Origin: Pseudomonas extremaustralis
GTDB lineage: Bacteria > Pseudomonadota > Gammaproteobacteria > Pseudomonadales > Pseudomonadaceae
Reading direction: 5' to 3'
Length of the DNA: 64,000 nucleotides
Assembly: GCF_900102035.1 (NCBI RefSeq)
Contig: NZ_LT629689.1
Location: forward strand, 744,001-808,000
Part shown: piece by piece, positions 8,319 to 16,638 of the stretch
Layout: the number at the start of each line of letters is the position of its first letter
How positions within the stretch are numbered: the first letter of the stretch is position 1
Notes under the pieces: model-generated
Databases searched by the model: none
Told to the model about the DNA's origin: nothing
What the model saw: the letters and a program-made list of their open reading frames with translations, nothing else
Made by a program: the position numbers and the translations under genes

Positions 8319-8552
8319 TTAGAACGCGATTGATTTTTTCAGATAAGAAAACAGTTGGTCCTGGCAAGCCCTGTATTGGTTTTCAAGGTGCTCGACTTCC
8401 CACATGCGCGCCAGCCATACCTCATCACAAGCGGCTTCCAAATGATTGACGGTGGTCATCCAGGCGGTTTGGGCGTTGGCCGTCGCTTGAAGTAATTGCA
8501 ACAACTCTTCACTTATCGCGAGGGTGTTCGATGCAGCGTGTATGGACGACAT
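8319..8552 (-). CDS. Small hypothetical protein (77 aa)
   Basis: The 77-residue, mostly helical, slightly acidic protein has no signal peptide or membrane segment. It contains two Cys and several Trp (AQTAWMTTVNHLEAACDEVW). It was not recognised. The start region has no clear ribosome-binding site, and the local base composition is somewhat less GC-rich than the flanks. It stands alone between the chemoreceptor and the sulfide operon. It could be a real small protein or a chance ORF. Confidence 0.4.
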   Translation of the reverse strand: MSSIHAASNTLAISEELLQLLQATANAQTAWMTTVNHLEAACDEVWLARMWEVEHLENQYRACQDQLFSYLKKSIAF

Positions 8553-8823
8553 TAAAAGTACCGGGAATCAATTTAAACAGGCGGGATGTATGCGGCGCAC
8601 TATAAGGCGCCGTTCGCGAAAGGCAGTATTCGACTAATGGCTAACGAGGCGCCTCTGTTTATATGGGTTTTTTCGGTGTGGATATTCAGCCTGTTTATAG
8701 CGTTGCCTTTATCGGTAGCGTGTTTGATTGCGTTGAGCGGGTGATTCGATTCAGTCGACCAGTTGACTCGGTATGTAATCGTTATCGAATAAAACGCTGT
8801 TGATCTCTTAGCTGCAAACGTGA

Positions 8824-9243
8824 TCAACGTTTGCGTCGATTCTCCAGGGCCGTGAACAACAACATGCCACCCAACATGGCCAGCATGAACAGGATGGCTT
8901 GCCAGTGACCGGTCAGCAGGATAGCCACGGCCGGACCAGGACAAATCCCGGCAATGCCCCAACCGATGCCAAACAACAGGCTGCCGCCGATCAGGCGTCG
9001 GTCCAGTTCGCGTTTGGCGGGGAACTGCATGGGGCTGCCCAGGAGCGAACGGGACTGCCGGCGTGCCCAGGTCATCGGGCCAATGGCCACGGCAATGGCG
9101 CCGACCATGACCAGTCCCAGGGACGGGTCCCAGGCGCCGGCCACATCCAGGAACGCCAGCACTTTTCTCGGGTTGGCCATGCCCGCCAGCAAAAGGCCCA
9201 GGCCGAACAACAGGCCGGCGATGAATGCGCTGAATTTGATCAT
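8824..9243 (-). CDS. YeeE/YedE-type membrane protein, C-terminal-half type (DUF6691)
   Basis: The 139-residue integral membrane protein has about four segments and the family motif FGIGWGIAGICPGPAV. It corresponds to the second half of the YeeE/YedE (TsuA-like) thiosulfate/sulfur-species transporters, which are split into two short proteins in many proteobacteria. The ATG at 9243 follows the stop of the other half by 2 bp. It is the last gene of the sulfide operon. The likely role is movement of reduced sulfur species across the inner membrane; the exact substrate is not established. Confidence 0.82.
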   Translation of the reverse strand: MIKFSAFIAGLLFGLGLLLAGMANPRKVLAFLDVAGAWDPSLGLVMVGAIAVAIGPMTWARRQSRSLLGSPMQFPAKRELDRRLIGGSLLFGIGWGIAGICPGPAVAILLTGHWQAILFMLAMLGGMLLFTALENRRKR

Positions 9244-9245
9244 GT

Positions 9246-9680
9246 TCAACCCCCCAGTAGATGACGCAGCACAAACACCGTAACGAAGCCGCTGAACATG
9301 AAACACAGCGTGGCCGCCATCGAGCGTGGCGACAGGCGTGACAGGCCGCACACCCCATGGCCACTGGTGCAACCCGAGCCATAGCGTGTGCCGACTCCCA
9401 CCAGGACCCCGGCGAGGATCAGCCCGAGCCAACCGCTCTGGAACTCGATCAGCGGCAATACGGCGAACAGGCCCCAGAGCAGCGGCGCGACGAGCAGGCC
9501 GAGCAGAAACAGGGCTTTCTCACTCACGCCTTCGCCGCCGCGTTGCAGCACACTGCCGATCAGGCCGCTGATGCCGGCGATACGGCCGTTGCCGACGGCG
9601 AACAGGCTGGCGGCCAGGCCAATCAAGGCGCCGCCTGCCAGGGATGACCAGGGCGTGAAGTTGATCCAGTCGACAATCAT
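9246..9680 (-). CDS. YeeE/YedE-type membrane protein, N-terminal-half type
   Basis: The 144-residue membrane protein has about four segments and the conserved cysteine motif [12 protein letters not shown] (about residues 100-111). In YeeE such cysteines relay thiosulfate. It pairs with the DUF6691 protein encoded 2 bp downstream to form a split transporter. The start chosen is ATG 9680; a longer reading overlaps the gap after the TauE/SafE gene. The sulfide-oxidation operon context supports transport of a sulfur compound. Confidence 0.82.
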   Translation of the reverse strand: MIVDWINFTPWSSLAGGALIGLAASLFAVGNGRIAGISGLIGSVLQRGGEGVSEKALFLLGLLVAPLLWGLFAVLPLIEFQSGWLGLILAGVLVGVGTRYGSGCTSGHGVCGLSRLSPRSMAATLCFMFSGFVTVFVLRHLLGG

Positions 9681-9735
9681 GGGGCTTCTCCAGTGCAAAT
9701 CAGGGGGAACAGGCCGGGTACGGGCGCGCGCAAGT

Positions 9736-10533
9736 TCAGGATCCAATCGCTTTGACCAGTAGGGCCACCGCCACCAGCATCGACACGATGGCAAACCCGC
9801 GTTGCAAGTGCGGGCCTGCCAGCCGCGCCGCGATCAGGCGTCCGCAGGCCATGCCGAACAATGCGCCCAGGGAGAACGGCAGGGCAACTGCCCACTGCAA
9901 ATGCCCGGCCGCCGAACTGGCGGCCACGCCGGACATCGACACCAGTGCGATCACCGCCAGGGACGTTGCCAGCACCGATTGCGCGGTCAAGTTGGTGTAG
10001 CGCTGCAACGCCGGCACCATCACGAATCCGCCGCCCACGCCGAGCAGGCCCGAAAGCCCGCCCGCGACCACGCCAGACACCGTGAGCGCCCAGGCGCAGG
10101 GCGCGGTCCAGTTCAGCTTTCCGCGCTGGGTGTCCAGCACGCACGGCGGCGGCTTGGTCGCGACCGGGGCCTTGGACGCCGGCAACGAACGTTTGAATAC
10201 CCGGAACGCCACGTACATCAACACGCAGGCAAACATGATCGTCAACGGACGATTCGGCGTGCGCTGCGCCAGCCACAAGCCCAGGGGCGAGCAGATGATC
10301 CCCGCGGTGGCGATCAACAGCGCCGCCTTGTAGCGCACGGTGCCGTTCTTGAGGCCCATCACCGCGCCCAGGGTCGCGGCCAGGCCCACCGCCAGCAAGC
10401 CGATGGGGCCGGCCTCGGCCATGCTCAGGCCCGCCCCGAACACCAGCAACGGCACCGCGAGGATGCCGCCGCCGGCGCCGGTCAGGGCCAGGATCACACC
10501 CACCGTCAGCCCCAGCAGTAAGACGATGATCAT
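9736..10533 (-). CDS. TauE/SafE (TSUP) family anion exporter
   Basis: The 265-residue inner-membrane protein has 7-8 predicted segments and the duplicated TSUP glycine motifs GAGGGILAVPLL (about 18-29) and GLLGVGGGFVMVPAL (about 162-176). TSUP members export sulfite, sulfoacetate and related anions. AAGGAGA precedes ATG 10533 at good spacing. It lies between the SQR fusion and the YeeE pair. It could remove the sulfite or thiosulfate made by persulfide dioxygenase and SQR, or import a sulfur anion; direction cannot be read from sequence. Confidence 0.83.
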   Translation of the reverse strand: MIIVLLLGLTVGVILALTGAGGGILAVPLLVFGAGLSMAEAGPIGLLAVGLAATLGAVMGLKNGTVRYKAALLIATAGIICSPLGLWLAQRTPNRPLTIMFACVLMYVAFRVFKRSLPASKAPVATKPPPCVLDTQRGKLNWTAPCAWALTVSGVVAGGLSGLLGVGGGFVMVPALQRYTNLTAQSVLATSLAVIALVSMSGVAASSAAGHLQWAVALPFSLGALFGMACGRLIAARLAGPHLQRGFAIVSMLVAVALLVKAIGS

Positions 10534-10561
10534 CCCAGTCTCCTTGCCTTCAATGCGGTTT

Positions 10562-12232
10562 TCATTGGTCGGTCAACTCGGGTTTGGCCAACCATTCCCG
10601 GCCCTTGAGCATGCCCTTCCAATACAGCGGTGGAAGAATCCGCTCTTTGAGCAACCAGGCCAGCCGGGAAGGGCGGGTGCCGTCGATCAGCCAGGACGGG
10701 AAGCTGGGGGCGACCTTGCCACCATAGGTGAACTCCGCCAGGACGATCTTGCCGCGCTCCACCGTCAGCGGGCAGGAGCCGTAGCCGTCGTACTGCGCGC
10801 AGCCGTTCGCCTTGCCCATGGCCGCCAACACGTTATGGGCCACCACTGGCGCCTGCTTGCGGGCGGCGGCGGCGGTCTTGGCGTTGCTTGAGTTGGCCGC
10901 GTCACCCAGCGCATGAATGTTTGCCCAGGTTTTATGCCGCAGCGTTGCGGGGTCGACATCAATCCAGCCGGCCGCGTCGGCCAACGGGCTGACCCGAATG
11001 AAATCCGGCGCGATCTGCGGCGGCACCACGTGCAGCAAATCGAACTCGCGGGTTACCTCGTGGTTCGTGCCATCCGCATTCGCGCTGTTGAACGTGGCGG
11101 TGCGCGCCGGGCCATCGACGCGGATGAGGGTGTGGCCGAAATTCAGGTCGATCCTGTAAGCCTTGACGTATTCCATCAGCGCCGGCACATAGTCGGGCAC
11201 CCCGAACAGCACCGCACCGGCGCTGTAGAACTCGATCTCGATGTCCTTCAGCACGCCGCTGCGTTTCCAGTGATCGGCCGACAAATACATGGCTTTTTGC
11301 GGCGCCCCGGCACATTTGATCGGCATGGGCGGCTGCGTAAAGATCGCCCGGCCACCGCGCAACTGTTGCACCTGTTCCCAGGTGTACGGCGCCAGGTGAT
11401 ACAGGTAGTTGGAAGTCACGCCGTTGCGGCCCAGGGTCTGCGACAAGCCCTCGATGGCATGCCAATTGAGCTTCAGGCCGGGGCACACGATCAGTTGTTC
11501 GTATTTGACCACCCGGCAGCCATCCAGAATGACCGCATTGCGCTCGGGTTCGAACGCCGCCACCGCCGCCTTGATCCAATGCACGCCACGGGGCAGGGTG
11601 GTGCCCATGGTGTGGGCGGTTTGGCGCGCATCGAATACGCCGCCGCCCACCAGTGTCCAGCCGGGCTGGTAGTAGTGCACGTCGGCCGGGTCGATGATCG
11701 CGATGTCGAGGCCCGGCGCGCGGGCGAGCAGGCTGGAGGCGGTGGCGATACCCGCCGCGCCGGCGCCGATGATGACCACGGTGTGCTGCGCTTCGGCCAC
11801 TTCGATCGGGGTGCGGCCCTTGTTCGCGATCCGCCGGATCACGCCTTTCATGTCGAACCCGGCTTTCTTGGCGCTCTCGACGATGTGCGGCAGGTCGTGC
11901 TGACCGGCTTGCGACAGCGCCCACATCGTTGTCGAGCGCATCCCCGAGCGGCAATAGGCCAACACCGGCTTGGGCAGCGTTTCCAGGAGTTTGCCGAAGG
12001 CAACCCCTTGCTCGTCGGTGACCTTGCCCGATTCGGCGGGCAAGTAGTGCGCTTCGATACCGGCCGCATCGGCGGCGCGTTTTATCTCGGCAAACAGCGG
12101 TTGGTCACTGCCTTCGCCGTCGGGGCGGTTGCAGACGATGGCGCGAAAGCCGGCGGTTTTGAGTTCAGCCACTTGGCTGGGGAAAATCTGTTCCGATACC
12201 GATAGACCGGGTGCAAGGCGGCGCAAATCCAT
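10562..12232 (-). CDS. sqr: Fusion of a DUF442/rhodanese-like phosphatase-fold domain with sulfide:quinone oxidoreductase
   Basis: The 556-residue protein has two parts. Residues 1-140 are a TIGR01244/DUF442 domain with the P-loop cysteine motif AYCRSGMRS (Cys94). Residues 150-556 are a human-SQOR-type (type II) flavoprotein with VVIIGAGAAG for FAD, KCAGAPQK (Cys307) and GYGSCPL (Cys487), the two cysteines that in human SQOR form the active site. It oxidises sulfide, passes electrons to quinone and makes persulfide. The fused domain could pass on or use the persulfide sulfur. The start ATG 12232 has GGAG six bases upstream; the in-frame ATG at 12253 does not. It is the second gene of the FisR-type sulfide operon. 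Confidence 0.88.
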   Translation of the reverse strand: MDLRRLAPGLSVSEQIFPSQVAELKTAGFRAIVCNRPDGEGSDQPLFAEIKRAADAAGIEAHYLPAESGKVTDEQGVAFGKLLETLPKPVLAYCRSGMRSTTMWALSQAGQHDLPHIVESAKKAGFDMKGVIRRIANKGRTPIEVAEAQHTVVIIGAGAAGIATASSLLARAPGLDIAIIDPADVHYYQPGWTLVGGGVFDARQTAHTMGTTLPRGVHWIKAAVAAFEPERNAVILDGCRVVKYEQLIVCPGLKLNWHAIEGLSQTLGRNGVTSNYLYHLAPYTWEQVQQLRGGRAIFTQPPMPIKCAGAPQKAMYLSADHWKRSGVLKDIEIEFYSAGAVLFGVPDYVPALMEYVKAYRIDLNFGHTLIRVDGPARTATFNSANADGTNHEVTREFDLLHVVPPQIAPDFIRVSPLADAAGWIDVDPATLRHKTWANIHALGDAANSSNAKTAAAARKQAPVVAHNVLAAMGKANGCAQYDGYGSCPLTVERGKIVLAEFTYGGKVAPSFPSWLIDGTRPSRLAWLLKERILPPLYWKGMLKGREWLAKPELTDQ

Positions 12233-12284
12233 AAATGTCTCCGTGATGGGCATTTTTTTATGTTTTTTTGGGTTAGGGGGAATG

Positions 12285-13163
12285 TCAGGCGACGTTGAGG
12301 GGGATTTTCAGGTAGCTGATCCCGTTCGATTCAGGCTCGGGAAAATGCCCGGCGCGCATGTTGACCTGCACCGAGGGCAGGATCAGCGTCGGCATTTCCA
12401 GCGATGCATCGCGTTTGGTGCGCATCGCCACGAACTCTTCCTCGCTGATGCCATTGCGCACATGCACGTTGTGCGCGCGCTGTTCGGCAACGGTGCTGGC
12501 GAACTGCACTTCGCGACCGCCCGGCTGGTAGTCGTGGCACAGGTACAGCATCGTATCGGCCGGCAGGCTCAGTACCTTGTTGATGGACTGGAACAGCGTG
12601 CGCGCATTGCCGCCGGGGAAATCGCAGCGGGCGGTGCCGTAGTCGGGCATGAACAGCGTATCGCCGACGAAGGCCGCCGTTTCGCTGCCGTTGCTGATCA
12701 GGTAAGTCATGCAGGCCGGCGTATGGCCGGGGGTATGCAGCGTGGTGCAGTGCAGTGTGCCGATGCTGAACGACTCGTCGTTCACGAACAGGTGGTCGAA
12801 CTGACTGCCATCGCGGGGCATATCGCTACCGGTGTTGAACAGTGTGCCGAACACTTCCTGCACCGTCGAAATCTGGCTGCCGATGCCGATTTTCCCGCCG
12901 AGTTTTTCCTTCAGGTAGGGCGCGGCGGTCAGGTGGTCGGCATGGACGTGGGTCTCGAGAATCCACTCGACCTTGGCATTCAGCTCGCTCACCCGGGCGA
13001 TCAGGCGATCGGCGGACGTGGTGGTCGTGTGGCCGGACTTAGGGTCGTAATCCAATACGCTGTCGATGATCGCGCAGTGGAGGGTGGCCTCATCCAGCAC
13101 CAGGTAGCTGACGGTGTGGGTAGCAGCATCGAAGAAACCTTCGACGTGAAGTTTGACGCGCAT
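12285..13163 (-). CDS. Metallo-beta-lactamase-fold persulfide dioxygenase (PDO/Blh type)
   Basis: The 292-residue MBL-fold protein has HVHADH (His72, His74, Asp76, His77), TPGHT (His147), GDTLF (Asp168) and CHDY (His210). In ETHE1-like persulfide dioxygenases a subset of these binds one iron. The enzyme oxidises glutathione persulfide to sulfite. AAGGAG precedes the ATG. It is the first gene of the operon driven by the sigma-54 promoter at 13223-13238, followed by SQR and transporters. This matches known pdo-sqr operons. A glyoxalase II-like hydrolase is less likely in this context. Confidence 0.87.
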   Translation of the reverse strand: MRVKLHVEGFFDAATHTVSYLVLDEATLHCAIIDSVLDYDPKSGHTTTTSADRLIARVSELNAKVEWILETHVHADHLTAAPYLKEKLGGKIGIGSQISTVQEVFGTLFNTGSDMPRDGSQFDHLFVNDESFSIGTLHCTTLHTPGHTPACMTYLISNGSETAAFVGDTLFMPDYGTARCDFPGGNARTLFQSINKVLSLPADTMLYLCHDYQPGGREVQFASTVAEQRAHNVHVRNGISEEEFVAMRTKRDASLEMPTLILPSVQVNMRAGHFPEPESNGISYLKIPLNVA

Positions 13164-13222
13164 GCAACTGTCTCCTTATAGGGGGGCTTTTTTAGCGAGC
13201 CGCTCAGACTAAGGACTGACAG

Positions 13223-13238
13223 TGCAATAAGTTTGCCA
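13223..13238 (-). promoter_or_regulatory. Sigma-54 promoter of the sulfide operon
   Basis: On the minus strand the sequence is TGGCAAACTTATTGCA. It differs from the sigma-54 consensus TGGCAC-N5-TTGCA at one position and has the invariant GG and GC separated by exactly 10 bp. Transcription would start near 13212, about 50 bp before the dioxygenase ATG. A sigma-54-dependent activator is encoded divergently next to it. Confidence 0.78.
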
Positions 13239-13342
13239 GGCCGTGATTTTGCCCTGGTAGCCTAATATCCAATTGATTTTATTGGGCTTTGTGTTTGTGT
13301 ATGGGGGTATTCAGGCCTGCATCGGGTGGACGTCTCTGCCAT

Positions 13343-13376
13343 TGGCAGTGCCTGTTGACAGAGGTGGCAGTGCCAC
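13343..13376. promoter_or_regulatory. Two enhancer-like sites (candidate FisR upstream activating sequences)
   Basis: TGGCAGTGCC occurs twice, at 13343-13352 and 13365-13374, exactly 22 bp apart. The second copy is extended to a perfect palindrome, GTGGCAGTGCCAC (13364-13376). The sites lie 105-150 bp upstream of the divergent sigma-54 promoter, the normal distance for an enhancer-binding protein, and just before the activator gene, so they may also autoregulate it. Confidence 0.6.
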
Positions 13377-13409
13377 AACAGGATGGAACGATGGATTCCA
13401 GGAGCCATG

Positions 13410-14735
13410 ATGAAGACTTTTCTGCCGACCCCAACCAACGCCGTCCCACGTCCGGATCAAGTGCAGTCGCTTGTTTCGTTTCTGGAGCACGAACCCAATC
13501 CAATGATCGTGCTCGATCCGAACTACAACATCCTCGCAGCCAACACCGCCTATCAGCGCCAGTTCGGCAGCGCTGACAAACCCTTTATCGGGCATAAGTG
13601 TTATCAGATCTCACATCATTACGACGTCCCTTGCGACCAGGCAGGTGAGAATTGTCCGATGAAAAAGGCCCAGGAAATGCGCGGGCCGGATCGTGTCCTG
13701 CACATTCACCACACGCCACGGGGGCCTGAACACGTCGATGTCGAGTTGCGGCCGATCCTCGACGAACACGGTGCGATCACCGCCTATGTGGAGCGCCTGA
13801 CCCTGGTGCGCAGTGCCTCGGCGCGTCCGAGCGACGAAGGCCTGGTCGGCTCTTCGCCGGCCTTCAACCTCGCCCTGGCGGAGCTGCAGCGCGTGGCGCC
13901 GTCCCTGTTGCCGGTGCTGCTGCTGGGCGAGTCGGGCACGGGCAAGGAGCTGTTCGCGCGGGCCGTGCATGAAACCAGCGAGCGCGCCGATGGGCCGTTT
14001 GTCGTGGTGGATTGCTCGGGCTTGACCGAAACACTCTTTGAGAGCGAGCTGTTCGGCCATGAAAAAGGCGCCTTCACCGGTGCTGTCACGCGCAAGCCCG
14101 GCCTGGTCGAGACGGCCCAGGGCGGCACGTTGTTCCTGGATGAGATTGGCGATGTGCCGCTGGCCATGCAGGTCAAACTGTTGCGCCTGATCGAGTCGGG
14201 TACCTATCGTCGGGTCGGCAGCGTCGAGACTTTCCACGCCAATTTCAGGTTGATTGCCGCCACCCATAAACCGCTGGAAAAAATGATGGAAAAAGGCGAG
14301 TTCAGGCAAGACCTGTACTACCGCATCAGCGCATTCCCCATTCACTTGCCGCCCTTGCGCAACCGGGTCGAAGACATTGCCCTGCTGGTGAATTCCTTCC
14401 TGCAACGTCGCGGTGCCGGCAAGCGGCGGCTGACCATCGACGCCGAAGCCCTGGCCGCCCTTGAGCAATACTCGTGGCCCGGCAATGTCCGTGAGTTACG
14501 CAATGTCTTGGAAAGAGCGAGTCTGTTCGCTGACGATGGGGTCATCCGCGCCATCCATTTACCCCAGGTTTGTGTGACGCCGCCCCCTCAGGCTGCGGCT
14601 TCGATGCCCCTCGACGACAGCTCGCTGGCGCAGACGCTGGCGACGTTCAAAGGTACCCGCAGCGAGTTGGCCAAACACCTGGGAATCAGCGACCGGACCT
14701 TGTACCGACGCCTGAAAGAACAAGGCCTGGCCTAG
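13410..14735 (+). CDS. Sigma-54-dependent sulfane-sulfur-responsive activator, FisR-like
   Basis: The 441-residue protein has a PAS-like sensor domain (1-135), an AAA+ sigma-54 interaction domain (about 148-375: GESGTGKE Walker A, GAFTGA loop) and a Fis-type helix-turn-helix at the C-terminus ([20 protein letters not shown]). In the sensor, three cysteines (64, 75 and 82 from ATG 13410) are spaced 11 and 7 residues apart, the same spacing as the Cys53/64/71 trio reported to sense sulfane sulfur in Cupriavidus FisR. AGGAG lies 5 bp before ATG 13410 and only 2 bp before ATG 13407. It is divergent from the pdo-sqr operon with a sigma-54 promoter and paired sites between them, so it should activate that operon when persulfides accumulate. 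Confidence 0.88.
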   Translation: MKTFLPTPTNAVPRPDQVQSLVSFLEHEPNPMIVLDPNYNILAANTAYQRQFGSADKPFIGHKCYQISHHYDVPCDQAGENCPMKKAQEMRGPDRVLHIHHTPRGPEHVDVELRPILDEHGAITAYVERLTLVRSASARPSDEGLVGSSPAFNLALAELQRVAPSLLPVLLLGESGTGKELFARAVHETSERADGPFVVVDCSGLTETLFESELFGHEKGAFTGAVTRKPGLVETAQGGTLFLDEIGDVPLAMQVKLLRLIESGTYRRVGSVETFHANFRLIAATHKPLEKMMEKGEFRQDLYYRISAFPIHLPPLRNRVEDIALLVNSFLQRRGAGKRRLTIDAEALAALEQYSWPGNVRELRNVLERASLFADDGVIRAIHLPQVCVTPPPQAAASMPLDDSSLAQTLATFKGTRSELAKHLGISDRTLYRRLKEQGLA

Positions 14736-14746
14736 CCCTCTACGAC

Positions 14747-14785
14747 TGCCAGTGACTGCCACGCTGCCAGAGGTGGCAGCGTATT
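14747..14785. promoter_or_regulatory. Cluster of TGCCA/TGGCA half-sites upstream of the cyd operon
   Basis: TGCCA occurs at 14747-14751, 14757-14761 and 14765-14769, and TGGCA at 14774-14778; the last two lie in an inverted repeat (CGCTGCC, six-base loop, GGCAGCG). These are the same half-sites as in the proposed FisR sites at 13343-13376. There is no T-run, so a terminator for the activator gene is less likely than a protein-binding region. Confidence 0.4.
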
Positions 14786-14893
14786 AACCAGCCAAAACTC
14801 CCCGCGTCCAATCCCCGATTTTCGTAACTGTATGTTTTATAACGATATGCATACAGGTCGAAGGGTTGGCATGCCCTGTGCTAACTACAAGGC

Positions 14894-15070
14894 ATGACCA
14901 TTTCCGACAAACGCCTACTACGCCAACTGATTACAGCGGTGCTGATCAAGCTCCTGCTGTTGAGTGTGCTGTGGTGGCTGTTCATCCGGGATTCGCACGT
15001 CAGTGTCGACCCGAACATCGTCGGCAACCGTTTCGGTGTACCCACCTCGACTCAAGGGGCAAGCAAGTGA
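14894..15070 (+). CDS. cydP: CydP, small accessory subunit of cytochrome bd
   Basis: The 58-residue protein has one membrane segment (about residues 12-31, LITAVLIKLLLLSVLWWLF) after a short charged start, SDKRLLRQ. This matches the CydP-type small proteins found before cydA. The stop codon overlaps the cydA start (GTGA), so the two are translationally coupled. Only a short AAGG precedes the ATG. Its job is presumably assembly or stability of the oxidase. Confidence 0.8.
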   Translation: MTISDKRLLRQLITAVLIKLLLLSVLWWLFIRDSHVSVDPNIVGNRFGVPTSTQGASK

Positions 15071-16638
15071 TATCAGAACAACTGGTGGATTTGTCACGGC
15101 TGCAGTTCGCAGCTACTGCGCTTTACCACTTTCTATTCGTACCGCTGACGGTTGGCATGGTCTGGCTGCTCGTCATCATGGAAAGCGTCTATGTGATGAC
15201 CGGGAACGTCATCTGGAAAGACATGACGCGCTTCTGGGGCAAGTTATTCGGCATCAACTTCGCCTTGGGGGTGACAACCGGTATCACCATGGAATTCCAG
15301 TTCGGTACCAACTGGGCGTACTACTCCCACTATGTGGGCGACATCTTCGGTGCGCCACTGGCCATCGAGGGCTTGATGGCGTTCTTCCTCGAATCGACCA
15401 TGATCGGTCTGTTCTTCTTTGGCTGGGATCGCCTGAAGAAAGAGCACCACTTGCTGGTCACGCTGCTGATGGCCATCGGTACCAACCTGTCGGCGCTGTG
15501 GATCCTGATCGCCAACGGCTGGATGCAGAACCCGGTGGGCTCGGAATTCAGCTACATCACCATGCGTATGGAGATGGTCGATTTCTGGGCGGTGGTGTTC
15601 AACCCGGTTGCCCAGGCCAAGTTTGTGCACACGGTGTCCGCCGGTTATGTCACCGGTTCGATGTTCGTGTTGTCGATTTCCAGCTGGTACCTGCTCAAGC
15701 GTCGTGATGTCGAGTTCGCCAAACGCAGCTTCCGGGTGGCGGCGGCGTTCGGCCTGGCGTCCGTGCTGAGCGTGATCGTACTGGGGGATGAATCGGGTTA
15801 CACCGTGGGTGAGGCGCAGCAAACCAAGCTGGCGGCCATGGAAGCCATGTGGGAAACCAAGCCTGCGCCGGCGGGCCTGACCTTGCTGGCCAGCATCAAC
15901 GAAGCCGAGTCCAAGAATAACTGGGAAGTCGATGTGCCCTGGGTGATGGGCTTGATCGGCACACGCTCGGTGAGCAAGCAGATTCCTGGTATTCACGACA
16001 TCAAAGCGAAAAACCGCGCGCGCATCCTGCGCGGCATTACCGCCGTCAATGCGCTGGAAGCCCTGCGGGCCGATCGCAACGACAAGGCCGCGTTCGAGAC
16101 TTTCGAAGCGTACAAGACAGACCTCGGTTTTGGCCTGCTGCTGAAAAAGTACGTTGAAGACGTCAACCAGGCCACGCCGGAGATCATCGACAAAGCGGTG
16201 AACGATACCGTACCCCACGTGACCCCGATGTTCTGGTCGTTCCGGGTCATGGTCGCGATGGGCTTCGCCATGCTCCTGCTGTTCGGCCTGGCTTTCTGGA
16301 GCACCTTGCAGTCGGCCTGCACACGCCGCCGCTGGCTGCTGCGTTGGGCCCTGTGCATGCTGCCCGCGCCTTGGCTGGCCTGTGAACTGGGTTGGTTCGT
16401 CGCTGAATATGGCCGTCAACCCTGGACCATCTACGGCGTGCTGCCCACTCACATGAGTGTTTCCACCCTTAGCGTCAATAACATCTATGGCTCGCTGGCA
16501 GGATTCGTCGCTTTCTACACCGTGCTGCTGGTGGTTGAAATGTTCCTGATGGTCAAGTTCGCCCGCCAAGGGCCGGGCAGCCTCGGAACCGGCCGTTATG
16601 CCCACGATGCCAACATGAAGGAACTCCACCATGTTTGA
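15067..16638 (+). CDS. cydA: Cytochrome bd quinol oxidase subunit I (E. coli-type, long Q loop)
   Basis: The 523-residue subunit begins with GTG overlapping the cydP stop. It keeps the haem and quinol residues known from E. coli CydA: His21 in LYHFLF (E. coli His19), the His in KFVHTV, the Met in FRVMVAMGF and the Lys/Glu pair in TKLAAMEA of the Q loop. The long Q loop and total length match E. coli CydA (522 aa) rather than the shorter CioA usual in pseudomonads. It oxidises ubiquinol and reduces oxygen to water. bd oxidases tolerate sulfide and cyanide, which fits its place beside the sulfide-oxidation genes. Confidence 0.95.
   Translation: MISEQLVDLSRLQFAATALYHFLFVPLTVGMVWLLVIMESVYVMTGNVIWKDMTRFWGKLFGINFALGVTTGITMEFQFGTNWAYYSHYVGDIFGAPLAIEGLMAFFLESTMIGLFFFGWDRLKKEHHLLVTLLMAIGTNLSALWILIANGWMQNPVGSEFSYITMRMEMVDFWAVVFNPVAQAKFVHTVSAGYVTGSMFVLSISSWYLLKRRDVEFAKRSFRVAAAFGLASVLSVIVLGDESGYTVGEAQQTKLAAMEAMWETKPAPAGLTLLASINEAESKNNWEVDVPWVMGLIGTRSVSKQIPGIHDIKAKNRARILRGITAVNALEALRADRNDKAAFETFEAYKTDLGFGLLLKKYVEDVNQATPEIIDKAVNDTVPHVTPMFWSFRVMVAMGFAMLLLFGLAFWSTLQSACTRRRWLLRWALCMLPAPWLACELGWFVAEYGRQPWTIYGVLPTHMSVSTLSVNNIYGSLAGFVAFYTVLLVVEMFLMVKFARQGPGSLGTGRYAHDANMKELHHV

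Noticed and set aside
10913..12205. A 430-codon plus-strand ORF opposite the SQR fusion
   Set aside because: Low-complexity shadow text; the minus strand carries clear FAD and cysteine motifs.
13391..13410. Upstream starts for the FisR-type gene (13383 and 13407)
   Set aside because: AGGAG at 13400-13404 has acceptable spacing only to ATG 13410.
14867..14882. TGGCATGCCCTGTGCT as a sigma-54 promoter for the cyd operon
   Set aside because: GG and GC have the right 10-bp gap, but the predicted start would fall one base before the cydP ATG and leave no leader, so I do not list it. The half-site cluster upstream is kept as a weaker hint of co-regulation.
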